This document shows, piece after piece, positions 1 to 6,521 of a stretch of DNA of 64,000 bases (the stretch's first letter is position 1; every line of letters starts with the position of its first letter). The stretch lies in the NCBI RefSeq assembly GCF_000717025.1, contig NZ_JNXG01000001.1, positions 1 through 64,000 of the forward strand, given 5' to 3'. Source of the stretch: Streptomyces atroolivaceus (GTDB taxonomy: Bacteria > Actinomycetota > Actinomycetes > Streptomycetales > Streptomycetaceae). A program made the position numbers and the translations under genes. The notes under the pieces were generated by a model, which had not been told where the DNA came from, did no database searches, and was given only the letters and a program-made list of their open reading frames with translations.

Positions 1-420
1 GGCCCTCCGGGCGCTTCCCTTCTGTTCTTGCGTTTCCGACTCTATCAGACTCTTTCGTGTCCGATTCCCGGCCGAAGCGGGTTCCTGCTGATTCGCTTTC
101 CAGTTCTTCGCTTTCGCGTTTCCCTTTCCGGCGAGTCCGACTATATCAGATCCTTTCGGGCCTGATTCCCAGTCAGCGGGATTCGTCTTCCCGGCCGTTG
201 GGCCGTTCCGACGAGTGAGACTTTAGCGGAATCCCTGGGCCCGACGCTAATCGGGTCACCTTCGAACGCTGATTCCTCATTTCGCACATACGCACGTGAA
301 AACGCACGACAGAGGTCGCTCGCCTTGAGTGGTTACTGCGGAATGGCTGTCCGGGGACCGACCGGAGTCGGCGCTCACGTCGGACAACTCGGAGCACACT
401 ACGGAGCCGCGCAGGGCGTG
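1..420. other. left-edge region without a convincing gene
   Basis: I see no gene with normal Streptomyces codon use here. The stretch is less GC-rich than its surroundings and has runs of TTTC and TTCG. Its main structure is a pair of 34-bp imperfect repeats, listed separately, and a weaker third echo near 205-238. A short minus-strand open frame over 173-424 has poor codon bias and no family resemblance, so I do not call it. The stretch is downstream of the GlxA-type gene and may be the leader or 3' end of a gene left of the window. Confidence 0.5.
36..170. repeat. pair of 34-bp imperfect direct repeats
   Basis: Copy A is 36-69 and copy B is 137-170. They match at 28 of 34 positions and share the cores CCGACT, ATATCAGA or CTATCAGA, CTTTCG and GATTCCC, with a start-to-start distance of 101 bp. 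A looser third copy, with GTTCCGAC and GGAATCCC, lies near 205-238. Function is unknown; regulatory sites or a decayed repeat element are both possible. Confidence 0.6.
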
Positions 421-1413
421 TCAACCCCCAGTCGGCGCGCCCCTGTCCTGGAAGGCCAGCCTGTAGTCGCGCGGGCTGGTGGCCAGGTGCGTCGCGAAGT
501 GCTGGCGCATCGTGATCTCGCTGCCGAACCCCGCGCGACGGGCCACCTCCGGGACTGCCAAGTCGGTCCTCTCCAGCAGCTTCTGGGCTGCGGCGATGCG
601 CTGGGTGATCAGCCAGCGCATCGGCGTCGTACCGGTGGTCGCCTGAAAACGGCGGGCGAAGGAACGGGGGGACATGCCGGCCCGGGCGGCGAGTCCGGAC
701 ACGGTGTGGGGTTCCGCCAGATGGGCCAGCGCATGGGCACGGGCCTCCGCCAGGGCGTCCGCGTCACGGTCCGCGCGTGGCGTGGGGTGCTCGATGAACT
801 GCGCCTGGGTCCCGGTGCGGAACGGGGCCGTGACCATCGAACGCGCGATCGTCGCTGCCGCCTCGGCCCCATGGGTCGTGCGCACCAGGTGCAGACAGAG
901 GTCGATGCCGGCAGCGGTTCCGGCCGAGGTCCAGATCTTGTCCTCGTGCAGGAAGAGGGCGTCGCGCACCACCGTCACCCGGGGATGCCGTGCCTTGAGC
1001 AGACCGGTGAGGTTCCAGTGGGTGACGGCCCTGCGGCCGTCCAGGAGGCCGGCTTGAGCCAGCGTGAAGGCTCCGCCGCACAGCGCCGCGAGGGGGATGC
1101 CCCGGGTGTGGGCGTGTCGCAGGGCATCGAGCACCGGAGTGGGCGCGGGCGTCAGGTGGTCGTCGAGCCCGGGGACCACGATCAGGTCAGCACGGGCGAG
1201 CCAGGCCAGTGTGCGGTCGGGCGTGAGGGACAGGCCGCCCTGGAGCTGGACGGGGTACGGCTCGCTCGCCACGCGCCGCAGTTCGAATGCGGGCACGCCG
1301 CGGTCGGTGCGGTCCACCCCCCAGACCTCCGTGATGACCGAGACGTCGAAGGCGCGGATGCCGGGGAAGGCGACCAGAGCGATCCGGCCGGGCCGGTCGG
1401 GTGGCACGGTCAT
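421..1413 (-). CDS. GlxA-family transcriptional regulator (DJ-1/PfpI domain plus AraC HTH)
   Basis: This 330-residue protein joins an N-terminal DJ-1/PfpI glutamine-amidotransferase-like domain (about residues 10-185, with the nucleophile-elbow-like LCGGAF around Cys112) to a C-terminal AraC double helix-turn-helix (about 215-325, ending in SPRDYR). That is the layout of GlxA/CdhR-type activators, cytosolic DNA-binding proteins that often sense small metabolites. The ATG at 1413 is chosen because homologous sequence begins there; the open frame extends to 1566 but overlaps the divergent hydrolase gene. The hydrolase at 1488 is transcribed away from a shared 74-bp intergenic region, the usual arrangement of such a regulator with its target. 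The effector is unknown. Confidence 0.88.
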   Translation of the reverse strand: MTVPPDRPGRIALVAFPGIRAFDVSVITEVWGVDRTDRGVPAFELRRVASEPYPVQLQGGLSLTPDRTLAWLARADLIVVPGLDDHLTPAPTPVLDALRHAHTRGIPLAALCGGAFTLAQAGLLDGRRAVTHWNLTGLLKARHPRVTVVRDALFLHEDKIWTSAGTAAGIDLCLHLVRTTHGAEAAATIARSMVTAPFRTGTQAQFIEHPTPRADRDADALAEARAHALAHLAEPHTVSGLAARAGMSPRSFARRFQATTGTTPMRWLITQRIAAAQKLLERTDLAVPEVARRAGFGSEITMRQHFATHLATSPRDYRLAFQDRGAPTGG

Positions 1414-1487
1414 CGTGGCAGTAAAGCATCGATCGATGGCTTTCCCTCCCCTGGGAACGGACCACGGTCCGGAGCAGAGTGAGGTGC

Positions 1488-2072
1488 ATGGAGATCGCGG
1501 GGAACGCAGCGCTGGTTGTCGTCGACGTACAGCAGGGATTCGAGGAGGAGGCGTACTGGGGACCACGTGACAACCCGGAGGCCGATCAAAACATCGCGCT
1601 TCTGATCGATACCTGGCAGGCGACCGGCCGGCCCGTCGTCCTCGTACGGCACGACTCGCCCGAGAGGAATTCGCCCCTGCGGGAGGGACATGCGGGGAAC
1701 GCCTTCAAGACGTACGTCGAGGAACGCCGTGGAAAGGGCACGGGGCCGGAGCTGTTCCTGACGAAGTCGGTGAACTCCGCCTTCTACGGGACACCCGATC
1801 TGGACAGCTGGCTGCGGGAGGCCGGGGTGCGGCAGATCGTGGTGGCGGGGATCCAGACCAATATGTGCGCGGAGACGACGGCGCGCATGGGCGGCAATCT
1901 CGGATACGAGGTGTTCTTCGCGCTCGACGCGACGTACACCTTCGACGGGGAAGGCCCCTGGGGCTGGAAGCTGAGCGCGCGGGAGCTGTCGCGGGCCACC
2001 GCCGTGACGTTGCACGACGGTGGGTTCGCGAGCGTGGTGCGCAGCGAGGAACTGGTGGCCGCTGCGAAGTAG
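1488..2072 (+). CDS. isochorismatase-family cysteine hydrolase
   Basis: This 194-residue cytosolic protein belongs to the isochorismatase-like hydrolases (nicotinamidase, isochorismatase, carbamoylsarcosine amidase, ureidoacrylate hydrolase). The three catalytic positions are visible: Asp13 in VVVDVQQGF, Lys93 in LTKSVNSAF and Cys127 in TNMCAETTARM, with the conserved GI before the cysteine loop. The substrate cannot be told from sequence. The ATG at 1488 matches the family N-terminus; a GTG at 1479 with GGAG four bases upstream is an alternative that adds three residues. It is divergent from the GlxA-type regulator and converges on proC with only four bases between stop codons, so the regulator is its likely controller. 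Confidence 0.88.
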   Translation: MEIAGNAALVVVDVQQGFEEEAYWGPRDNPEADQNIALLIDTWQATGRPVVLVRHDSPERNSPLREGHAGNAFKTYVEERRGKGTGPELFLTKSVNSAFYGTPDLDSWLREAGVRQIVVAGIQTNMCAETTARMGGNLGYEVFFALDATYTFDGEGPWGWKLSARELSRATAVTLHDGGFASVVRSEELVAAAK

Positions 2073-2076
2073 TCGG

Positions 2077-2886
2077 TCAGCCGTTGCCCGTGGCCAGCTC
2101 GCGGCTGCGGTCGCGGGCTGCTTCGAGGGCCGCGATGAGGGCGGCTCGCACGCCGTGGTTCTCCAGTTCCCGGATGGCGCTGATGGTCGTGCCGGCCGGG
2201 CTGGTGACGGCCTCGCGCAGCTTGACCGGGTGTTCGCCGCTGTCCCGGAGCATGACCGCCGCTCCGATGGCGGCCTGGACGATCAGGTCGTGGGCCTGGG
2301 CGCGGGGCAGGCCGAGCAGGATGCCCGCGTCGGTCATCGCCTCGACGAGGAAGTAGAAGTACGCGGGTCCCGATCCGGAGAGCGCGGTGGCCGCGTCCTG
2401 CTGGGACTCGGGCACGCGGAGCGTCTTGCCCACGCCACCGAAGATCGTCTCGGCGTGGTCGAGGTGCTCGGCGGTGGCGTGGCTGCCCGCGGAGATGACG
2501 GACATGCCCTCGTCCACGAGGACGGGGGTGTTCGGCATCACGCGTACGACCGGGGTGCCCGCGGCGAGGCTGTCCTCGATGAAACCGGTCGTGATACCGG
2601 CGGCGGCGCTGATGACGAGGCGGTCGGCGGCCACGTGCGGGGCGAGCTCGTCGAGCAGTCTGCCCATGTCCTGGGGCTTGACCGCGAGGATGAGGATGTC
2701 GGCGTTCTTGGCGGCCTCGGCGTTGGTGACGGCCTCCACGCCGTAACGGGTGCGGAGCTCTTCGGCGCGTTCGGGGCGGCGGGTGGTCACCAGCAGGTCC
2801 CGGGCCCGCCAGCCTGCCCGGATCATGCCGCTGAGCAGGGCCTCGCCGATCTTTCCTGTACCGAGGACTGCGACTGTCTGGGTCAT
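2077..2886 (-). CDS. proC: pyrroline-5-carboxylate reductase
   Basis: ProC carries out the last step of proline synthesis, reducing 1-pyrroline-5-carboxylate with NAD(P)H in the cytosol. The 269-residue product is the family's usual length. It has an N-terminal Rossmann fold with GTGKIG (residues 9-14), the NTP and KPQ segments of the nucleotide-binding half, and the C-terminal dimerisation-domain signature SGSGPAYFY. The ATG at 2886 is preceded by GGAGG nine bases upstream, which decides it over in-frame starts at 2895 and 2946. It stands alone, 67 bp downstream of the exporter genes on the same strand, so read-through from them is possible. Confidence 0.95.
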   Translation of the reverse strand: MTQTVAVLGTGKIGEALLSGMIRAGWRARDLLVTTRRPERAEELRTRYGVEAVTNAEAAKNADILILAVKPQDMGRLLDELAPHVAADRLVISAAAGITTGFIEDSLAAGTPVVRVMPNTPVLVDEGMSVISAGSHATAEHLDHAETIFGGVGKTLRVPESQQDAATALSGSGPAYFYFLVEAMTDAGILLGLPRAQAHDLIVQAAIGAAVMLRDSGEHPVKLREAVTSPAGTTISAIRELENHGVRAALIAALEAARDRSRELATGNG

Positions 2887-2953
2887 GCGGTTCATCCTCC
2901 GGGTGGCGGAACGCGGTACACGTCGTGGATGCCGCCATCTTCGCACCGCGCCG

Positions 2954-3712
2954 TCAGGTGGTGCGGCGGCGGAGGGTGGCGGCGCCCAGGCAGAGGACGA
3001 GCAGCGCGCTGCCGGCGACGACGAGGACGTCGCGGTAGAAGTCGGCGGTGATGCCGGTGTGGGTGAGCACCTGGTTCATCCCGTCGACGGCGTAGGACAT
3101 CGGCAGGACGTCGGAGACGGTCTCGAGCACGGGGTGCATCCGGTCGCGCGGGGTGAACAGTCCGCACAGCAGCAGCTGCGGGAAGATCACGGCGGGCATG
3201 AACTGCACCGCCTGGAATTCCGAGTTGGCGAAGGCCGAGACGAACAGGCCGAGCGCCGTGCCGAGGAGCGCGTCGAGCAGGGCGACGAGGAGCAGCAGCC
3301 ACGGGGATCCGACGACGTCCAGTCCGAGGACCCAGACGGACATCGCGGTCGCCAGGAGGGACTGGGCGACGGCTACGGCGCCGAAGGCCAGCGCGTATCC
3401 GGCGATCAGGTCGCCCTTGCCGAGGGGCATCGCGAGGAGGCGCTCGAGGGTGCCGGAGGTGCGTTCGCGGAGAGTGGCGATCGACGTCACCAGGAACATC
3501 GTGATCAGCGGGAAGATGCCGAGCAGGGAGGCACCGATGGCGTCGAAGGTCCCCGCGTCGGCGTCGAAGACGTAGCGCAGCAGCGTGATCATCACGACCG
3601 GGACGATCAGCAGCAGTGCGACGGTGCGGGGGTCGTGGCGGAGCTGGCGCAGGACGCGTCCGGCGGTGGCGAGGGTCCGGGCCGGGGAGAGTGCGGGGGC
3701 GTCGGTGCTCAT
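2954..3712 (-). CDS. ABC-2 type transporter permease
   Basis: This 252-residue integral membrane protein has about six hydrophobic segments and the ABC-2/DrrB layout, with a conserved cytoplasmic loop (SIATLRERTSGTLERLLAMP) typical of drug- and lipid-exporting permeases. The start codon overlaps the stop of the ATPase gene by four bases (ATGA, 3709-3712), so the two are translationally coupled and form one exporter. The transported molecule is unknown; daunorubicin-type drug or lipid export is the family theme. No dedicated regulator gene lies beside it, although a palindrome sits at the start of the operon. Confidence 0.9.
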   Translation of the reverse strand: MSTDAPALSPARTLATAGRVLRQLRHDPRTVALLLIVPVVMITLLRYVFDADAGTFDAIGASLLGIFPLITMFLVTSIATLRERTSGTLERLLAMPLGKGDLIAGYALAFGAVAVAQSLLATAMSVWVLGLDVVGSPWLLLLVALLDALLGTALGLFVSAFANSEFQAVQFMPAVIFPQLLLCGLFTPRDRMHPVLETVSDVLPMSYAVDGMNQVLTHTGITADFYRDVLVVAGSALLVLCLGAATLRRRTT

Positions 3713-4521
3713 CGGTTCGTCTCCTGGCGGGCGGCGGCTTCGGCGGGGTCGGCGGCGGCTTCGGCGGCCGCTTCGTCCACGAGGTGGAGGAAGGCCTCCT
3801 CGACGGTGGCCGCGCCGGTACGGGCACGGAGGGCTTCGGGGGTGTCGTCGGCGAGGATCCCGCCCTCGCGCATGAGCAGCAGCCGGTGGCAGCGTTCCGC
3901 CTCGTCCATGACGTGGGAGGAGACGAGGATCGTGGTCCCCCGGTCGGCGGCGAGGGCGTGGAAGAGGTTCCACAGGTCGCGGCGCAGTACGGGGTCGAGG
4001 CCGACGGTCGGTTCGTCGAGGACGAGGAGTTCCGGCGTGCCGAGCAGGGCGACCGCGAGGGAGACGCGGCTGAGCTGGCCGCCGGAGAGGCGGCCGGCGA
4101 GCGCGTCGGCGTGGCTGGTGAGATCGACGTCGCCGATGGCGCGGGTGACGGCCTCCTCCCGGGAGTCGCGGTTCCTGCGGCCCGGCCGGAGCACCGCCGC
4201 GAAGTAGTCCAGGTTCTGCCGCACGGTGAGGTCCGTGTAGACCGACGGCGCCTGGGTGACGTAGCCGACGCGCGGCCGCAGGGACGGGTGGCCCGCAGGG
4301 TGGCCGAGGACGTCGAGCGTTCCCGTGACCCCGGCCTGGGTGCCGACGACGGCCCGCATGAGCGTGGACTTCCCGCAGCCGGACGGGCCGAGAAGGCCGG
4401 TGATCCTGCCCGGCCCGACGGTGAAGCCGAGGCCGCGCAGGACGGTGCGCTCTCCTCGTACGACGGTCAGGGCGCGTGCCTCGACGGCCCCCGCGTTCGC
4501 GGTACGCAGAGAATTCATCAT
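3709..4521 (-). CDS. ABC transporter ATP-binding protein (exporter type)
   Basis: This 270-residue cytosolic ATPase powers the adjoining ABC-2 permease. Visible motifs are Walker A GPSGCGKS (45-52), the Q-loop near VTQAPS (88-93), the signature LSGGQ (145-149), Walker B LLVLDE (165-170) followed by PTVGLDP, and a switch region SSHVMDEAE. It is of the DrrA/CcmA exporter class. Two ATG codons in tandem (4521 and 4518) open the frame. No Shine-Dalgarno sequence is visible upstream and the start lies inside an 18-bp palindrome (4513-4530), which suggests a leaderless mRNA whose promoter is occluded by a repressor. The permease follows with a four-base overlap. Confidence 0.92.
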   Translation of the reverse strand: MMNSLRTANAGAVEARALTVVRGERTVLRGLGFTVGPGRITGLLGPSGCGKSTLMRAVVGTQAGVTGTLDVLGHPAGHPSLRPRVGYVTQAPSVYTDLTVRQNLDYFAAVLRPGRRNRDSREEAVTRAIGDVDLTSHADALAGRLSGGQLSRVSLAVALLGTPELLVLDEPTVGLDPVLRRDLWNLFHALAADRGTTILVSSHVMDEAERCHRLLLMREGGILADDTPEALRARTGAATVEEAFLHLVDEAAAEAAADPAEAAARQETNR

Positions 4522-4530
4522 GTGATGAAT
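4513..4530. promoter_or_regulatory. palindrome overlapping the exporter start codon (candidate operator)
   Basis: ATTCATCATGTGATGAAT has two perfect 8-bp arms around a TG centre. The start ATG of the exporter ATPase is inside it, and an AT-rich AATATT lies just upstream as a possible -10. Dyads of this size are typical of TetR, PadR or MarR operators. Assignment is by inference only. Confidence 0.55.
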
Positions 4531-4586
4531 ATTGGGCCTGCCGAAGGAAGCACGTCAAGGGATGTGGCGCGGGCGGGCCAGGGCGG

Positions 4587-5358
4587 TCAGCGGACCAGCA
4601 CGGCGAGTTCGACGACGTAACACTCTTCGACCATGCCGTCGGGGAACACGGCGGTCAGGTGCCCGCGCTCCTCGTCCAGGAAGCGGTGGGTGGACTCCTC
4701 ACCGGCCGTACCGAGCACGAGGAAGGCGGAGTGGCTGGCGAGGTTGGCGAGATGGGTCCCGACCGGCACCGTCCGGGACCACCGCAGCAGCCGGTGCGCG
4801 AACCGGCCGCCGGACAGCTGCGCGAGGTTGCGCGTTCCCGCGCCTTCCAATGTGCCGTGGGCACCGTCGCTTGCACCGAGGTGCCCGCGCAGCCGCGTGT
4901 CCTGGTCGGCGATCCAGGGGACGGAGTCGTCGGAGACGTTCCACCAGAGCGCCAGGGCACCGCCGGGGCGAAGGACGCGGAACGCCTCCGGGCGGGCCAG
5001 GGCCGGGTCCGTCCGGTGCCAGGACTGGGCGTAGGTGATCAGACCGGCCGACTCGGTGGCCAGGGGAAGGCGGTTGCCGTCACCCCGGACCACGGGGACG
5101 GAGGGCAGCGACCGGCGCAGCTCCCCCGCCATGCCGGGGCCCGGCTCGACGGCCGTGACCCGGGCACCGCGCGTGTGCAGGCAGCCGGGTGGCGATGCCC
5201 GTTCCCGCCCCGACGTCGACTGCTCGGGCACCGGTCAGGGGATGGCCGGCCAGTTCCTCGACGGCGTCCAGGAGCGCGGGCGGGTATCCGGGGCGTGCCG
5301 CCGCGTACAGGGCGGCAGCACCGTCGAACGAGAGTGCGCGTGGCGTGGATGCGGGCAT
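4587..5358 (-). pseudogene. class I SAM-dependent methyltransferase, split by a frameshift
   Basis: The N-terminal third (from ATG 5358: PASTPRALSFDGAA, then the SAM-binding VDVGAGTGIATRL) is in one frame. The rest (from about HTRGARVTAVEPGPGM to the stop at 4587) continues in another. Removing one base at about 5181, within CTGCCTGC on the minus strand, restores a continuous methyltransferase of about 256 residues running RLL-HTRGARVTAVEPG across the join. The second half keeps the motif near VVRGDGNRLPL and the VLRPGGALALWW strand. As written, no full-length enzyme can be made, so this is a recent pseudogene or a sequencing error. The GC-rich codon bias of both halves is undisturbed, which argues that any inactivation is recent. 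Substrate unknown. Confidence 0.8.
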
Positions 5359-5400
5359 GGGTTCATCGTGCTTGTGCCCCGGCGCAGGCGGGCGGTATTC

Positions 5401-5469
5401 GCGGCGCGGCTGCCGGCACGCCAAACGGGCGCGGCTACCGGCAGCAGCACCGCGGGCGCGGCTACCGGC
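5401..5469. repeat. short direct repeats (about 26-bp period)
   Basis: Two identical 17-bp units CGGGCGCGGCTACCGGC occur at 5426-5442 and 5453-5469. A diverged third copy (GCGGCGCGGCTGCCGGC) is at 5401-5417. They lie between the broken methyltransferase and the membrane protein and run into the stop codon of the latter. Confidence 0.7.
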
Positions 5470-6007
5470 GCCCGGAGCGTTTTCCCTTGGCGCTCTTGCG
5501 GGCCGCCGGGTTGCCGGTCCGGGACGAGCGGCGCTTCGCGTACTGGGCGAGCGCCGTCTCGTACTCCGTACGCCGCAGCTTCTCGCCCGGGGCTTCCTTG
5601 AACGAGCGGAGGAAGTAGGCGAGGAGTGAGCCGATGAAACCGATCGACTTCAGGCCGCGGAGCCTGTCCTCCTGGGACGCGTCGTCGGGACGGCGGGTGA
5701 ATCCCTCCCAGGTCTTGCGGAAGGCGATGGCGCTGCAGACCGCGAACATCAGCACGACGAGCATCCCGACGAAGCCGCCGACCTCGGCGATCTCCAGGCC
5801 CTGGTAGGCGAAGCGCAGCACGAAGCAGGCGGCCACGGCCGCGACGAGCGAGCCGGTGGTCACGCCCGCGCGCCGCAGCCCGTACCCCCCGTCGTGGTCG
5901 ACCCAGGTCGTACCGAAGAAACGGAGGGGTTCGGGCTGCGGCCCCGGCGTGGTGCCGCCCGCAGGCACGGCCGAGGACGTTCCGGGGGCTTCGCTGTTCT
6001 CGCTCAC
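5462..6007 (-). CDS. conserved integral membrane protein of unknown function
   Basis: I do not recognise a characterised family. The protein is 181 residues from a GTG at 6007 (SENSEAPG...). It has a Pro/Gly-rich N-terminal segment, two clear membrane spans (about 51-69 and 77-96), a cytoplasmic loop with EGFTRRPDD, a weaker hydrophobic stretch near 121-134, and a strongly basic C-terminal tail (AARKSAKGKRSGRR). The GTG is preferred to an upstream in-frame ATG at 6073 because the extra 22 residues look non-coding and would approach the neighbouring SH3-type gene. The basic tail could bind RNA, DNA or acidic lipid. It is probably monocistronic. Confidence 0.75.
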   Translation of the reverse strand: MSENSEAPGTSSAVPAGGTTPGPQPEPLRFFGTTWVDHDGGYGLRRAGVTTGSLVAAVAACFVLRFAYQGLEIAEVGGFVGMLVVLMFAVCSAIAFRKTWEGFTRRPDDASQEDRLRGLKSIGFIGSLLAYFLRSFKEAPGEKLRRTEYETALAQYAKRRSSRTGNPAARKSAKGKRSGRR

Positions 6008-6041
6008 GGAATCGATTATCCCCGGACGCGTGCCGGTTCCG

Positions 6042-6464
6042 TCAGTCGCAGCGCGGCGCGATGTAACCGTCACTGCCCGTCTTGACGTAGGCGTCCGAGA
6101 CGAACTGTCCGTTGGCGATGTTGTCCCAGAGGTTCGACGTGCCGTACGGGCCGGACACCCGCTCCCCCGGCTTCTGGCAGTACACCGGGACGCTCATCCC
6201 GTACGGCAGCGTCCGCACGAGCCCGTACTGCGTTCCGGGCCCTCTGCGGACGTTGACGCGGTAGCCGGGAGCGATCGGGTAGACGACGGTGTCCGCGGCG
6301 AGCGTCGTCAGCTCCTCCACGGCCAACGTCGTCGCCGCCGTGTCCGTGGCGACCGCCGCCGTGTCCGTGGCGACCGCCGCCGTGTCCGTGGCGACCGCCG
6401 CCGTGTCCGTGGCGACCGCCGCCGTGTCCGTGGCGACCGCTAACAAGCCCCACACTCCTCGCAC
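6042..6464 (-). CDS. SH3-like domain protein with degenerate repeat-filled N-terminus
   Basis: The C-terminal 90 residues are a convincing bacterial SH3-type domain as found in small exported Streptomyces proteins: YRVNVRRGPGTQYG, then VPVYCQKPGERV, SGPYGTSNLWDNI and a C-terminal APRCD with paired cysteines. The N-terminal 40 residues are abnormal. Instead of a signal peptide there are five copies of VATDTAA, encoded by a 21-bp tandem repeat. The GTG at 6464 is the longest start in frame but has no ribosome-binding site, and codon 8 is TTA (6441-6443), the codon read by the bldA tRNA. Only about 57 bp separate it from the divergent kinase gene. The gene may be a truncated or recombined relic, or a bldA-dependent secreted protein with an unusual leader. 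Confidence 0.5.
   Translation of the reverse strand: MRGVWGLLAVATDTAAVATDTAAVATDTAAVATDTAAVATDTAATTLAVEELTTLAADTVVYPIAPGYRVNVRRGPGTQYGLVRTLPYGMSVPVYCQKPGERVSGPYGTSNLWDNIANGQFVSDAYVKTGSDGYIAPRCD
6340..6441. repeat. 21-bp tandem repeat, about five copies
   Basis: Four identical 21-bp units begin at 6340, 6361, 6382 and 6403, and a fifth, partial copy begins at 6424. The unit starts GTGTCCGTGGCGACC and ends GCCGCC. In the SH3-type gene each unit encodes VATDTAA. The copies are identical, so expansion is recent and copy number is likely to vary between strains. Confidence 0.9.
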
Positions 6465-6521
6465 GCACCATCGACTAGGCTCCGTGCGTCGCGCTTGCGC
6501 ACGAACACACGGGGGTGGGCG

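Noticed and set aside
173..424. 83-residue minus-strand frame at the left edge
   Set aside because: Poor codon bias, Arg/Ser-rich low-complexity product and no ribosome-binding site or homologue recognised.
6340..6441. CRISPR-like array
   Set aside because: The 21-bp units are directly abutting with no spacers and are in frame with a coding sequence; it is a simple tandem repeat.
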